Origin: Trebonia sp036276115
GTDB taxonomy: Bacteria; Actinomycetota; Actinomycetes; Streptosporangiales; Streptosporangiaceae
Length of the DNA stretch: 52,588 nt
Direction: 5' to 3'
Assembly: GCA_036276115.1 (NCBI GenBank)
Contig: DATBEM010000216.1
Span: 1-52,588 of the forward strand
Under the pieces are notes generated by a model, which was not told the DNA's origin, ran no database searches, and worked only from the letters and a program-made list of their open reading frames with translations. Position 1 is the first letter of the stretch. The number at the start of each line of letters is the position of its first letter. Shown piece by piece: positions 17,672-24,089 of this stretch. The position numbers were made by a program, and so were the translations under genes.

Positions 17672-18847
17672 TCAGCGGGCCGGCACGATCGTTCCCGCCA
17701 CCTCGCCGAAGCCGATCCGGCCGCCAGCGCTGCCGGGGGCGGTGGCGCTGATGATCACCTCGTCGCCGTCGAGCAGGAACGTCCGCTCCTCGCCCGCGAC
17801 CGTCACCGGCTCGGTCCCGCCCCAGGTCAGCTCGATGAACGCGCCCCGCTGGGCGCGGTCGGGCCCGCTGATGGTACCGGAGCCGAAGATGTCGCCGGTA
17901 CGGGCCGACGCCCCGTTGACGGTCATGTGCGCCAGCATCTGCGCGGGCGACCAGTACATCGCCCGGTACGGGGGCCGCGACACCTCCTGCCCGTTCCAGG
18001 CGACCGACACGTCGATGTCCAGCCCCCAGGGCTCGTCCGCGCGCAGGTAGGGCAGCGGCTCCGGCGACTGCCCCGGCAGCGGCACCCGGGCGGCCGCCAG
18101 GGCCGCCAGCGGCACCACCCAGGGCGAGACCGACGTGGCGAACGACTTGCCCAGGTGCGGGCCGAGCGGCACGTACTCCCAGGCCTGGATGTCGCGGGCC
18201 GACCAGTCGTTGAGCAGGAACGCCCCGAACACGTGGTCGGCGAAGTCCGCTACCGGGACCGGCGTCCCCAGGGGGGAGCCGGCCCCGACGACGAAGCCGA
18301 GCTCGGCCTCGATGTCCAGGCGGGTGCTGGGCCCGAACGACGGCTGGTCCTGCCCCGGCGGCTTGCGCTGCCCGTGCGGGCGGATCACGGGCGTCCCCGA
18401 CACCACGACCGTCCCCGCCCGGCCGTGGTACCCGACCGGCAGGTGCTTCCAGTTCGGCATCAGCGGCGGGGCATCGGGCCGGAAGATGCGCCCGAGGTTG
18501 GCGGCGTGGTGCTCAGAGGCGTAGAAGTCGACGTAGTCCGCGACCTCGAACGGCAGGCTGAGGGTCACCGCGTCGAGTGGGCAGACCGCCTCGGGAGGCA
18601 CGTTCCCGGTCGTGAGGTGCTCGGTGACCAGCGCCCGGACGGCGTCCCAGCGCTCGCGCCCCTCGGCCATGAACGGGTTCAGCGACGGCGCCCCGAACAC
18701 CTCATCCCCCAGCAGCACCAGCAGGTCGACCACGCTGTCGCCCGCCCGCACGCCAACGCGCGGCGCCCCCGAGCGGGGCGTGAACACCCCGTACGGCAGG
18801 TTGTCCAGTCCGAACACCGATCCCGGCGGGATCTCGACCATGCCCAT
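17672..18847 (-). CDS. fahA: Fumarylacetoacetase
   Basis: 391 aa. Hydrolyses fumarylacetoacetate to fumarate and acetoacetate, the last step of the homogentisate (tyrosine/phenylalanine) route. Family motifs are clear: DYVDFYASEHHAANLGRIFR (about 103-122), LPVGYHGRAGTVVVSGTP (about 136-153), the metal-binding ELGFV region and ARDIQAWEY. Full length compared with eukaryotic FAH (about 420 aa). The ATG at 18847 is chosen over the one at 18841 because an AAGGAG site sits 9 nt upstream. Probably co-transcribed with the downstream isomerase gene. No homogentisate dioxygenase gene lies in the window. Confidence 0.93.
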   Translation of the reverse strand: MGMVEIPPGSVFGLDNLPYGVFTPRSGAPRVGVRAGDSVVDLLVLLGDEVFGAPSLNPFMAEGRERWDAVRALVTEHLTTGNVPPEAVCPLDAVTLSLPFEVADYVDFYASEHHAANLGRIFRPDAPPLMPNWKHLPVGYHGRAGTVVVSGTPVIRPHGQRKPPGQDQPSFGPSTRLDIEAELGFVVGAGSPLGTPVPVADFADHVFGAFLLNDWSARDIQAWEYVPLGPHLGKSFATSVSPWVVPLAALAAARVPLPGQSPEPLPYLRADEPWGLDIDVSVAWNGQEVSRPPYRAMYWSPAQMLAHMTVNGASARTGDIFGSGTISGPDRAQRGAFIELTWGGTEPVTVAGEERTFLLDGDEVIISATAPGSAGGRIGFGEVAGTIVPAR

Positions 18848-18975
18848 CGGCGCCTGCTCCTTCGCGAGAGTTCATTCACGTGCCCGCACCCTTCACGGGT
18901 CCTCCCCCTGCCCAGCCCGCCTGACCCTCATGCAACGGCCTTTACCGTCGCACTCCCTCCCGGGGCCAGCCTGCC

Positions 18976-18985
18976 GTGAGCAGAT
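18976..18985. promoter_or_regulatory. Possible operator upstream of the clpP pair
   Basis: GTGAGCAGAT, 56 nt before the first clpP ATG, recurs exactly at 21587-21596 upstream of the popR-like gene. With flanking bases it forms a weak CTGC-N5-GCAG dyad. Chance identity of ten bases is possible; shared placement upstream of both genes of one regulatory unit is the reason to list it. Confidence 0.3.
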
Positions 18986-19040
18986 CCGCCGTTGGCAGCG
19001 CGCGCTGTCCCTGGCCGCCAGCCGGCCGCAGGCTGGAGCC

Positions 19041-19757
19041 ATGGCAGAACAAGAAAGCACGCCGGCGTTCACCGAGCGCGCCCGCCAGTCCCTGGCCGAC
19101 AAGCGCATCCTCGTCCTCGACGGCCCGCTCGACGACGACAACGGCACGCTCCTGATGACTCAGCTCATGCTGCTGGCGGCCGATGACCCGGTGACCGACA
19201 TCGCCCTGTGGATCAACTCCCCCGGTGGCTCGGTGCCGTCCATGCTCGCCATCCGCGACGCGATGCGCCTGGTGCCGTGCGACGTGGCGACCCTCGCCCT
19301 GGGCCTGGCGTGCAGCGCCGGGCAGTTCCTGCTGTCGGCCGGGACGCCGGGCAAGCGCTTCGCGCTGCCGCACGCCCGCATCCTCATGCACCAGGGGTCG
19401 GCGGGCATCGGCGGCTCCGCCGTCGAGGTCGAGGTCCAGGCGGGCGACCTGCGGCACACCCGCGACACGGTGCTCGCCCTGATCGCGCAAGACACCGGCC
19501 AGCCGGTGGAGCAGATCTTCGAGGACTCGCGGCACGACCACTGGTACACCGCGCGCGAGGCCCGCGAGTACGGCTTCGTGGACGCCATCGCCGACTCGTT
19601 CGCCCAGGTGATGCCGGCCCGCAAGCGCCCGTTCGGCCTGCGCGGCGGCCCCGGCGCCCCCGGCACCCCTGGCGCCCCTGGCACCCCCGGCGGCCCCGGC
19701 ACCCCCGGCGGCCCCGGCGGCCAGCAACCGGACGACACTACGGAAGGCGACAAGTAG
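19041..19757 (+). CDS. clpP: ATP-dependent Clp protease proteolytic subunit (active paralogue) with collagen-like tail
   Basis: 238 aa. Forms the barrel protease with a Clp ATPase partner. The catalytic triad is intact by alignment to E. coli ClpP: Ser in GLACSAGQF (about residue 96), His in ILMHQGS (about 121) and Asp in SRHDHWYTA (about 172). ATG at 19041 behind GGAG. After the ClpP fold (about 1-200) comes a tail rich in Gly-x-Pro triplets (about 205-228: GAPGTPGAPGTPGGPGTPGG) and an acidic end; ClpP normally stops near residue 195-200. It lies 2 nt before a second clpP, like the Streptomyces clpP3-clpP4 operon, and faces a popR-like gene. Confidence 0.9.
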   Translation: MAEQESTPAFTERARQSLADKRILVLDGPLDDDNGTLLMTQLMLLAADDPVTDIALWINSPGGSVPSMLAIRDAMRLVPCDVATLALGLACSAGQFLLSAGTPGKRFALPHARILMHQGSAGIGGSAVEVEVQAGDLRHTRDTVLALIAQDTGQPVEQIFEDSRHDHWYTAREAREYGFVDAIADSFAQVMPARKRPFGLRGGPGAPGTPGAPGTPGGPGTPGGPGGQQPDDTTEGDK

Positions 19758-19759
19758 CG

Positions 19760-20350
19760 ATGAGCACCTACACGATCCCGAACGTGATCGCCGAGCACCC
19801 GCGGGGCGACCGGATCATGGACGTCTACTCCCACCTGCTGACCGAGCGGATCTTGTACCTCGGCACCCCGATCGACGCCGGGGTCGCCAACGCGCTGACG
19901 GCCCAGCTGCTGTACCTGGAGGGAGCCAGCCGGGAGCAGGAGATCAACCTCTACATCAACTGCGAGGGCGGCGACATGATGGCGATGCTCGCCGTGTACG
20001 ACACCATGCGGTACATCAAGGCCCCGGTCGTGACGACGTGCGTCGGGGAGGCGATCGCGGCGGGCGCGGTGCTGCTGGCGGCGGGCGCCCCGGGCCGCCG
20101 CGGCATCCTGCCGCACGCCCGGGTGGTGCTGCACCAGCCGGTCGCCTCGGGCCGGGGCGCTATCCCGGACCTGATCCTCGCGGCCGACGAGGTGGTCCGC
20201 ATCCGCGGCGACATCGAGTCGATCCTGTCCCGCCACACCGGCCAGTCAGTCCAGACGCTGCGAGCCGACACCGACCGGGACCGCGTGTTCACCGCCGAGG
20301 CAGCCCTGGCCTACGGCCTAGCCGACCAGATCCTGTCGGAGGACTCGTAG
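19760..20350 (+). CDS. ClpP paralogue lacking the catalytic serine
   Basis: 196 aa, normal ClpP length. The fold is well kept (LEGASREQEINLYINCEGGD, ILPHARVVLHQP, DTDRDRVFTAEAALAYGLAD), with catalytic His and Asp present. The nucleophile segment reads GEAIAAGA where E. coli has GQAASMGA, so Ser is replaced by Ala (codon GCG, about nt 20059). It should therefore be proteolytically inactive and act as a structural or docking ring for the upstream active ClpP, as one ring does in some mixed ClpP complexes (inference). ATG at 19760, 2 nt after the first clpP stop: one operon. Confidence 0.9.
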   Translation: MSTYTIPNVIAEHPRGDRIMDVYSHLLTERILYLGTPIDAGVANALTAQLLYLEGASREQEINLYINCEGGDMMAMLAVYDTMRYIKAPVVTTCVGEAIAAGAVLLAAGAPGRRGILPHARVVLHQPVASGRGAIPDLILAADEVVRIRGDIESILSRHTGQSVQTLRADTDRDRVFTAEAALAYGLADQILSEDS

Positions 20351-20413
20351 TCGGCCGCGACGAACGGCTCCCCGGCTGGCTCCTCTTGCTGTTATCAGCA
20401 GTGCCGCCCGAAG

Positions 20414-20453
20414 TGCCGTCGATTAGGCGCACCAGTGAAGCAAACCGACGGCA
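20414..20453. repeat. Hairpin 1 of the clpP-popR intergenic array
   Basis: Arms TGCCGTCG (20414-20421) and CGACGGCA (20446-20453) enclose a 24-nt loop. The left part (GCCGTCGATTAGGCGCAC) is nearly identical to that of hairpin 2, showing common descent. Confidence 0.7.
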
Positions 20454-20576
20454 ATCCGGCAGCCCGCGCTCCGCCGCAACCGCGCCGGAGCACCTATCTT
20501 GCTGTTATCAGAACGGGCGGGCCACGACCGCGCCGGGGCCCCTTATCTTGCTGTTATCATCTCCAGGTCCGGAGGA

Positions 20577-20614
20577 GCCGTCGGTTCGGCGCACGCATGG
20601 TTCCAATCGACGGC
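20577..20614. repeat. Hairpin 2 of the clpP-popR intergenic array
   Basis: Arms GCCGTCG (20577-20583) and CGACGGC (20608-20614), extendable by a G-T and two A-T pairs. The left part, GCCGTCGGTTCGGCGCAC, matches hairpin 1 at 16 of 18 positions; the loop sequences differ. Confidence 0.7.
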
Positions 20615-20699
20615 AGTTGCCATGAGCCGCGCCAGAAGCCGCCTCTGGCACGCCCTATCTTGCTGTTATCAGCACGCGGGCGGGTCGGCGCCTGACTTA

Positions 20700-20758
20700 G
20701 CCGTCGAGTTGGTTGGAAATCGGCCCGAAAACGCGGTTTTAGCAACCAACTCGACGGC
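20700..20758. terminator. Hairpin 3 of the array: 16-bp perfect stem, possible bidirectional terminator
   Basis: GCCGTCGAGTTGGTTG (20700-20715) pairs perfectly with 20743-20758 around a 27-nt loop containing CGGTTTTAG. It shares the GCCGTCG base with hairpins 1 and 2 but has a much longer stem. Lying between two converging genes it could stop both transcripts, although no T run follows either arm. Confidence 0.6.
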
Positions 20759-20806
20759 CAAGTGGCCCCATCAGGAGGTTTTCTTGCTGTTATCAGCTGG
20801 TTCTGG

Positions 20807-21538
20807 CTAGGCCGCCACCGCGAGGAGGGCGACCGGCCCGGAGGCGCCGAGGCCGCCGCGGGACGGCTGGGACTGGGCGAGCTGGGACTGGAGCCGAACG
20901 TACTGCGGGTACTGGGCGTACTGGAGCAGGTCCCGGGTGACGAGGATGGTCACGTCGATCAGGGAGAGGCCGAACGCCCCGGCCAGGGCCGCGATCATCT
21001 CGCTCGACGGCTCCTTGCGGCCCCGCTCGACCTCCGACAGGTACTGCGGGGAGATCCCGGCCCGGGCCGCCGTCTCGGTCAGCTTTTCCCGCCGCTCGGT
21101 TCGCAGCTCCCGCAGCCGCTGCCCTAGCACCTCCCGCCACAGGGGCTCGGGAGCGCGCGGCGGCTGCGGGGCACGCCACGCTTCGCGGCCGCGCGGTGCC
21201 TCCGGGCCCCCCTGTGCCTCCGGGCCCCCCTGTGCCTCCGCGCTGGGCGGTGCCTCCGCGCTGGGCGGTGCTGCTGCGCTGGGCAGGGCCTCCGGGCTGC
21301 GGGGCGCTTCTGCGCTGGGCAGGGCCTCCGGGCTGCGCGGTGCCTCCGGGCTGCGCGGTGCCTCCGCGCTGGGCGGTGCCTCCGGGCTGCGGGGCGCTTC
21401 TGCGCTGGGCAGGGCCTCCGGGCTGCGCGGTGCCTCCGGGCTGGGCGGTGCCTCCGGGGTGCGCGGTGCCTCCGGGGTGCGGGGGGCTTCCGGGGGGCGG
21501 GCGGCGGGCGGGCGCAGGGGGGTGACGTCAGCGGCCAT
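20807..21538 (-). CDS. popR: XRE-family regulator resembling PopR, with hexapeptide-repeat N-terminus
   Basis: 243 aa. Residues 18-119 are 17 tandem hexapeptides of the type APRSPE/ALPSAE/APPSAE. Residues about 133-190 form an XRE helix-turn-helix (RLRELRTERREKL, then AARAGISPQYLSEVERGRKE). The C-terminus ends in LAVAA. In Streptomyces lividans PopR activates the clpP3-clpP4 operon and is itself degraded by ClpP through two terminal alanines (Viala and Mazodier); the neighbouring clpP pair and the terminal Ala-Ala fit that model. ATG at 21538 has only a GGAAG site 1-2 nt away; an in-frame start at 21631 is less likely. I did not find the reported PopR palindrome (TTCTGCC-N3-GGCAGAA), so the symbol is tentative. 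Confidence 0.75.
   Translation of the reverse strand: MAADVTPLRPPAARPPEAPRTPEAPRTPEAPPSPEAPRSPEALPSAEAPRSPEAPPSAEAPRSPEAPRSPEALPSAEAPRSPEALPSAAAPPSAEAPPSAEAQGGPEAQGGPEAPRGREAWRAPQPPRAPEPLWREVLGQRLRELRTERREKLTETAARAGISPQYLSEVERGRKEPSSEMIAALAGAFGLSLIDVTILVTRDLLQYAQYPQYVRLQSQLAQSQPSRGGLGASGPVALLAVAA
21182..21487 (-). repeat. 18-nt minisatellite coding for hexapeptides inside the popR-like gene
   Basis: Seventeen in-frame 18-nt units encode A-(P/L/Q)-x-(S/T/G)-x-E. Two main variants, APRSPE and (A)LPSAE/(A)PPSAE, alternate, indicating repeated unit duplication. Such arrays can change copy number without breaking the frame. Confidence 0.9.
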
Positions 21539-21586
21539 GCTTCCGATCGTAGGCAGGGCGGCCGCCGGTGGCCAGCGGGCTTCGCT

Positions 21587-21596
21587 GTGAGCAGAT
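21587..21596. promoter_or_regulatory. Possible operator upstream of the popR-like gene
   Basis: GTGAGCAGAT, identical to the 10-mer upstream of the clpP pair (18976-18985), about 49 nt before the popR start. The flanks give CTG-TGAG-CAG, the same CTG-N4-CAG architecture as the core CTG-TTAT-CAG of the intergenic 14-mers. A common regulator is a guess. Confidence 0.3.
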
Positions 21597-21648
21597 GGCG
21601 CCGGCGCGGCCTGCCCCCGGCGGGTGAGCAAGGGGCCGGGCCGCGAGC

Positions 21649-22080
21649 CTAGTGCCGCTTGCGGGCGATCAGGGACTGCACGGTGGCCAGCAGCTCGGCC
21701 GCCGGGACCGGCTTGGCGAGGTGGGCGTCCGGGTGGTGGTCGCCGGAGGTGGCCGGGACCATGTCGCGCGCGCTCACCAGGACGACCGACAGGGCCGGGT
21801 CGGCGCCCCGCAGGGCGGCCACCAGATCGGCCCCGGTCATGCGGGGCAGGTCGTAGTCGGTCACGACCACGTCCCAGGCTTGCCGGGCGACCATGTCGAG
21901 GGCCGTCGCCGGGTCGGGCACGTGGGTGACGTCGAGGCCGCCGCGCCGGGCGAGCACCTGAGTCAGGAACAGGGCCCCGTCGGGGTCATCCTCGACTAGC
22001 AGGACGCGCCCCGGGGGGGCTGGTGCGAGGTCGGATGACAGGGGATTCACACTGCTAAGCCTGCCTGCCCGGCGTGGCAT
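21649..22080 (-). CDS. Single-domain response regulator (receiver only)
   Basis: 143 aa from ATG 22080; a GTG at 22050 is the other candidate and neither has a strong ribosome site. Receiver fold: acidic pair in VLLVEDDPDGA, phospho-acceptor Asp in VVVTDYDLPRMTG, Ser in VLVSARD and the conserved Lys in AHLAKPVPAAEL. There is no output domain, so it probably relays phosphate or competes for the kinase, or acts through protein contacts. It lies 33 nt downstream of the OmpR-type regulator on the same strand, giving a kinase-regulator-receiver operon. Confidence 0.85.
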   Translation of the reverse strand: MPRRAGRLSSVNPLSSDLAPAPPGRVLLVEDDPDGALFLTQVLARRGGLDVTHVPDPATALDMVARQAWDVVVTDYDLPRMTGADLVAALRGADPALSVVLVSARDMVPATSGDHHPDAHLAKPVPAAELLATVQSLIARKRH

Positions 22081-22112
22081 GGCCGTGGCGGGCAAGGTGC
22101 GAGACGGTTGCG

Positions 22113-22865
22113 TCAGCTCCCGGCCCGCGGCCCGCGCGCGGCGCCGGAAGAGGCCCGCTCGGCCGCCCGGTACCGGTAGCCGAAGCCCCGGACCGCCTCG
22201 ATCCGGGCGCCGGCAGCCGAGGCGCCGAGCTTGCGCCGCAGCCGCAGGACGCTGTACTTGACCCGCTCGGGGCCGATCCCGTAGGGGTCGCTCCACGCGA
22301 GCTCGAGGAGCTTCTCCGCGCTGAGCACTTGCCCCTGGTTGCGGACGAGCGCGGTCAGCAGCCGGAACTCGGTCGGGGTGAGGTCAACCGGGCCGCCGCC
22401 CGCGGTGACCTGGTGGGTGGCGAAGTTCACGGCGACGACGCCGTCGTCGAACACCTCCGGCACCTGGCCGCCGTCGCCGCCCGCGCGGCTCCCGGCCGAC
22501 CGCGAGCGGCGCAGCAGGGCCTGCGCGCGGGCGCTGAGCTCGGCGCTCCCGAACGGCTTGAGCAGGTAGTCGTCGGCCCCGCCGGTCAGGCCGCGCACCT
22601 TCTCGGACTCGTGGCCGTGGGCGGTGAGCATGAGGATGGGCACGTCCGACAGGTCGCGGATGCGCTCCAGGACGGTCCAGCCGTCCATGCCCGGCAGCCC
22701 GATGTCCAAGATGACCAGGTCGGGGCGGAACTTGTGGAAGGTGCGCAGCCCGTCAGCCCCGTCGCGGGCGTGGCTGACCCGCAGGCCCCCGCGCTCCAGC
22801 AGCACGCGGATGCCGAAGGCGATGTCCTGCTCGTCCTCGATGAGGAGGACCCGCTCGCCGCTCAC
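22113..22865 (-). CDS. OmpR/PhoB-family DNA-binding response regulator
   Basis: 250 aa. Receiver domain (1-118) with acidic pair in LLIEDEQD, phospho-acceptor Asp in LVILDIGLPGMDGW, Thr in MLTAHG and Lys in LLKPFGS. Winged-helix effector domain (about 145-240) with LTPTEFRLLTALVRNQGQVLS and VRGFGYRYR at the wing. Its start overlaps the kinase stop by 4 nt (ATGA), so the two are translated as a pair. The divergent polysaccharide operon starting 155 nt beyond the kinase start is the natural candidate target, by position only. Confidence 0.92.
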   Translation of the reverse strand: MSGERVLLIEDEQDIAFGIRVLLERGGLRVSHARDGADGLRTFHKFRPDLVILDIGLPGMDGWTVLERIRDLSDVPILMLTAHGHESEKVRGLTGGADDYLLKPFGSAELSARAQALLRRSRSAGSRAGGDGGQVPEVFDDGVVAVNFATHQVTAGGGPVDLTPTEFRLLTALVRNQGQVLSAEKLLELAWSDPYGIGPERVKYSVLRLRRKLGASAAGARIEAVRGFGYRYRAAERASSGAARGPRAGS

Positions 22866-23656
22866 CGGTGCTCCGGCCCGTCGGCCGTATCGTCTATTTC
22901 AGCCGGGTCCGCCCCGTCAACCGGGAGGAAGACGCTGAACGTGGTCCCGGACCCCAGGACGCTGTGCACCCGCACGTGGCCGCCGTGCATCTCGGTGAGC
23001 ACCCGGACGATCGACAGCCCGATGCCGCTGCCCGGCAGCCCGGCCGCGCGGGCGTTGGAGCCGCGGGTGAACCGGTCGAAGAGGTGCTCGACCTCGCCCG
23101 GCGGGATGCCGATGCCCGAGTCGGTCACGGCGATCCGCCAGGCCCCGCCCCGTGGCCCGCGGGTGGCGTGGAACCGGGCGGTCACCCGGACCAGGCCGTC
23201 GCGCTCGGAGAACTTGACCGCGTTGCCGACGAGGTTGTCCATGACCTGCATCAGCCGCCGGTGGTCGGCCTCGATGAGCGGCCCTTCGGACGTGTCGAGG
23301 TGGAGGGTGACGTCCTGCTTGGCGGCCCCGGGAGTGGCGGCCATGACGGCGTCGGCGCACAGCCGGGGCAGGTCGACCGGATCCAGGTCCAGCGGCAGCG
23401 CGCCAGACTCGATCCGGGCCAGCATCAGCAGGTCCGTCACCATCGTCAGCAGCCGGTCGGCGTTGCGCTCGATGATGTCGAGGTAGCGACGCCCATCGGG
23501 CGATAGCCCGTCCGCCTCGCCCCTGATCAGCTCACTGAACGAGATGATCGACGTCAGGGGCGTCCGCATCTCGTGGGACACGATGGCGAGGAACTGCTCG
23601 CGCTGCTGGTCAACCTTTCCCTCCGCGGCCATGACACGGTGCATTCCCATTGACAT
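22862..23656 (-). CDS. Soluble sensor histidine kinase
   Basis: 264 aa. HisKA dimerisation domain with H-box FLAIVSHEMRTPLTSII (about 22-38), then the HATPase_c domain: N-box DNLVGNAVKFSERDG, G1 box DSGIGIP, F-box LFDRFTRG, G2 box GSGIGLSIV. There is no transmembrane helix and only about 20 residues before the H-box, so it has no sensory domain of its own and must sense through a partner or a cytoplasmic cue. ATG at 23656 has no clear ribosome site. Cognate regulator overlaps it. Confidence 0.9.
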   Translation of the reverse strand: MSMGMHRVMAAEGKVDQQREQFLAIVSHEMRTPLTSIISFSELIRGEADGLSPDGRRYLDIIERNADRLLTMVTDLLMLARIESGALPLDLDPVDLPRLCADAVMAATPGAAKQDVTLHLDTSEGPLIEADHRRLMQVMDNLVGNAVKFSERDGLVRVTARFHATRGPRGGAWRIAVTDSGIGIPPGEVEHLFDRFTRGSNARAAGLPGSGIGLSIVRVLTEMHGGHVRVHSVLGSGTTFSVFLPVDGADPAEIDDTADGPEHR

Positions 23657-23810
23657 CAGTAGTCAAAACCGCCACTCGTGACACTCGGCAACCACGCTGC
23701 ACCCGGTTGGGCCACGCGGCTGCCACTTGCCCGTCGCAGGCTTAGGACTGCGCCGGTCACCTAGGCCGCATCCCGAAGCAGAAGACGGACCAAGCGAAGG
23801 AACTGTAGCG

Positions 23811-24089
23811 ATGAGCTTGCTTAACACGCACGGCATGATGCCGACCTCGGCATCGGCCACCGGGTCCGGCGCCGCCGCCGGCATCTCCACCGAGCTGCAC
23901 GGGATGCCCGCCACGACGCTACGGGACCTCGGCATCGCCCTCCTCGTGCTGACGGTCATCTTCGCCGCGGGCGCGATCCGGGGCCTGCTGCCCCGCCGGG
24001 CGGAAACCAACGCCCGCCGCGAGGCAGCCCACCTGCAAGAACTCACCCAGCCGCGCGAGCGCACCCCGCAACGGATGGAGTCCTCATGA
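23811..24089 (+). CDS. Small single-span membrane protein of the polysaccharide operon
   Basis: 92 aa, start MSLLNTHGMM at 23811 behind GAAGGA. One transmembrane helix (about residues 45-62, DLGIALLVLTVIFAAGAI) follows a Gly/Ser/Ala-rich N-terminus; the C-terminus is charged and likely cytoplasmic. No family recognised. Its stop overlaps the glycosyltransferase start (ATGA), which suggests an accessory subunit of the synthase, in the way small membrane proteins assist other processive synthases. Confidence 0.75.
   Translation: MSLLNTHGMMPTSASATGSGAAAGISTELHGMPATTLRDLGIALLVLTVIFAAGAIRGLLPRRAETNARREAAHLQELTQPRERTPQRMESS

Larger units (their letters stand above)
20385..20795. repeat. Interspersed array: five copies of a 14-nt motif alternating with hairpins
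   Basis: The convergent gap between clpP (ends 20350) and popR (ends 20807) carries CTTGCTGTTATCA at 20385-20397, 20498-20510, 20547-20559, 20659-20671 and 20783-20795, each preceded by T (invariant 14-mer). Copies 2-4 extend to a TATCTTGCTG left flank. The start-to-start distances are 113, 49, 112 and 124 nt. Several copies form a TGCTG-TTAT-CAGCA dyad. Three hairpins with a common GCCGTCG stem base lie between copies 1 and 2, 3 and 4, and 4 and 5. No convincing protein is encoded here. The family is unknown to me. Confidence 0.85.

Noticed and set aside
14712..18050. 1112-codon plus-strand frame
   Set aside because: Shadow of thrS, the isomerase and the fumarylacetoacetase, all of which have clear family motifs on the minus strand.
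18961..19040. Known PopR palindrome (TTCTGCC-N3-GGCAGAA) upstream of clpP
   Set aside because: Looked for and not found; only a shared 10-mer is present.
20385..20795. CRISPR array
   Set aside because: Repeat is only 14 nt, spacing is irregular (49-124 nt), hairpins recur between copies and no cas gene is near.
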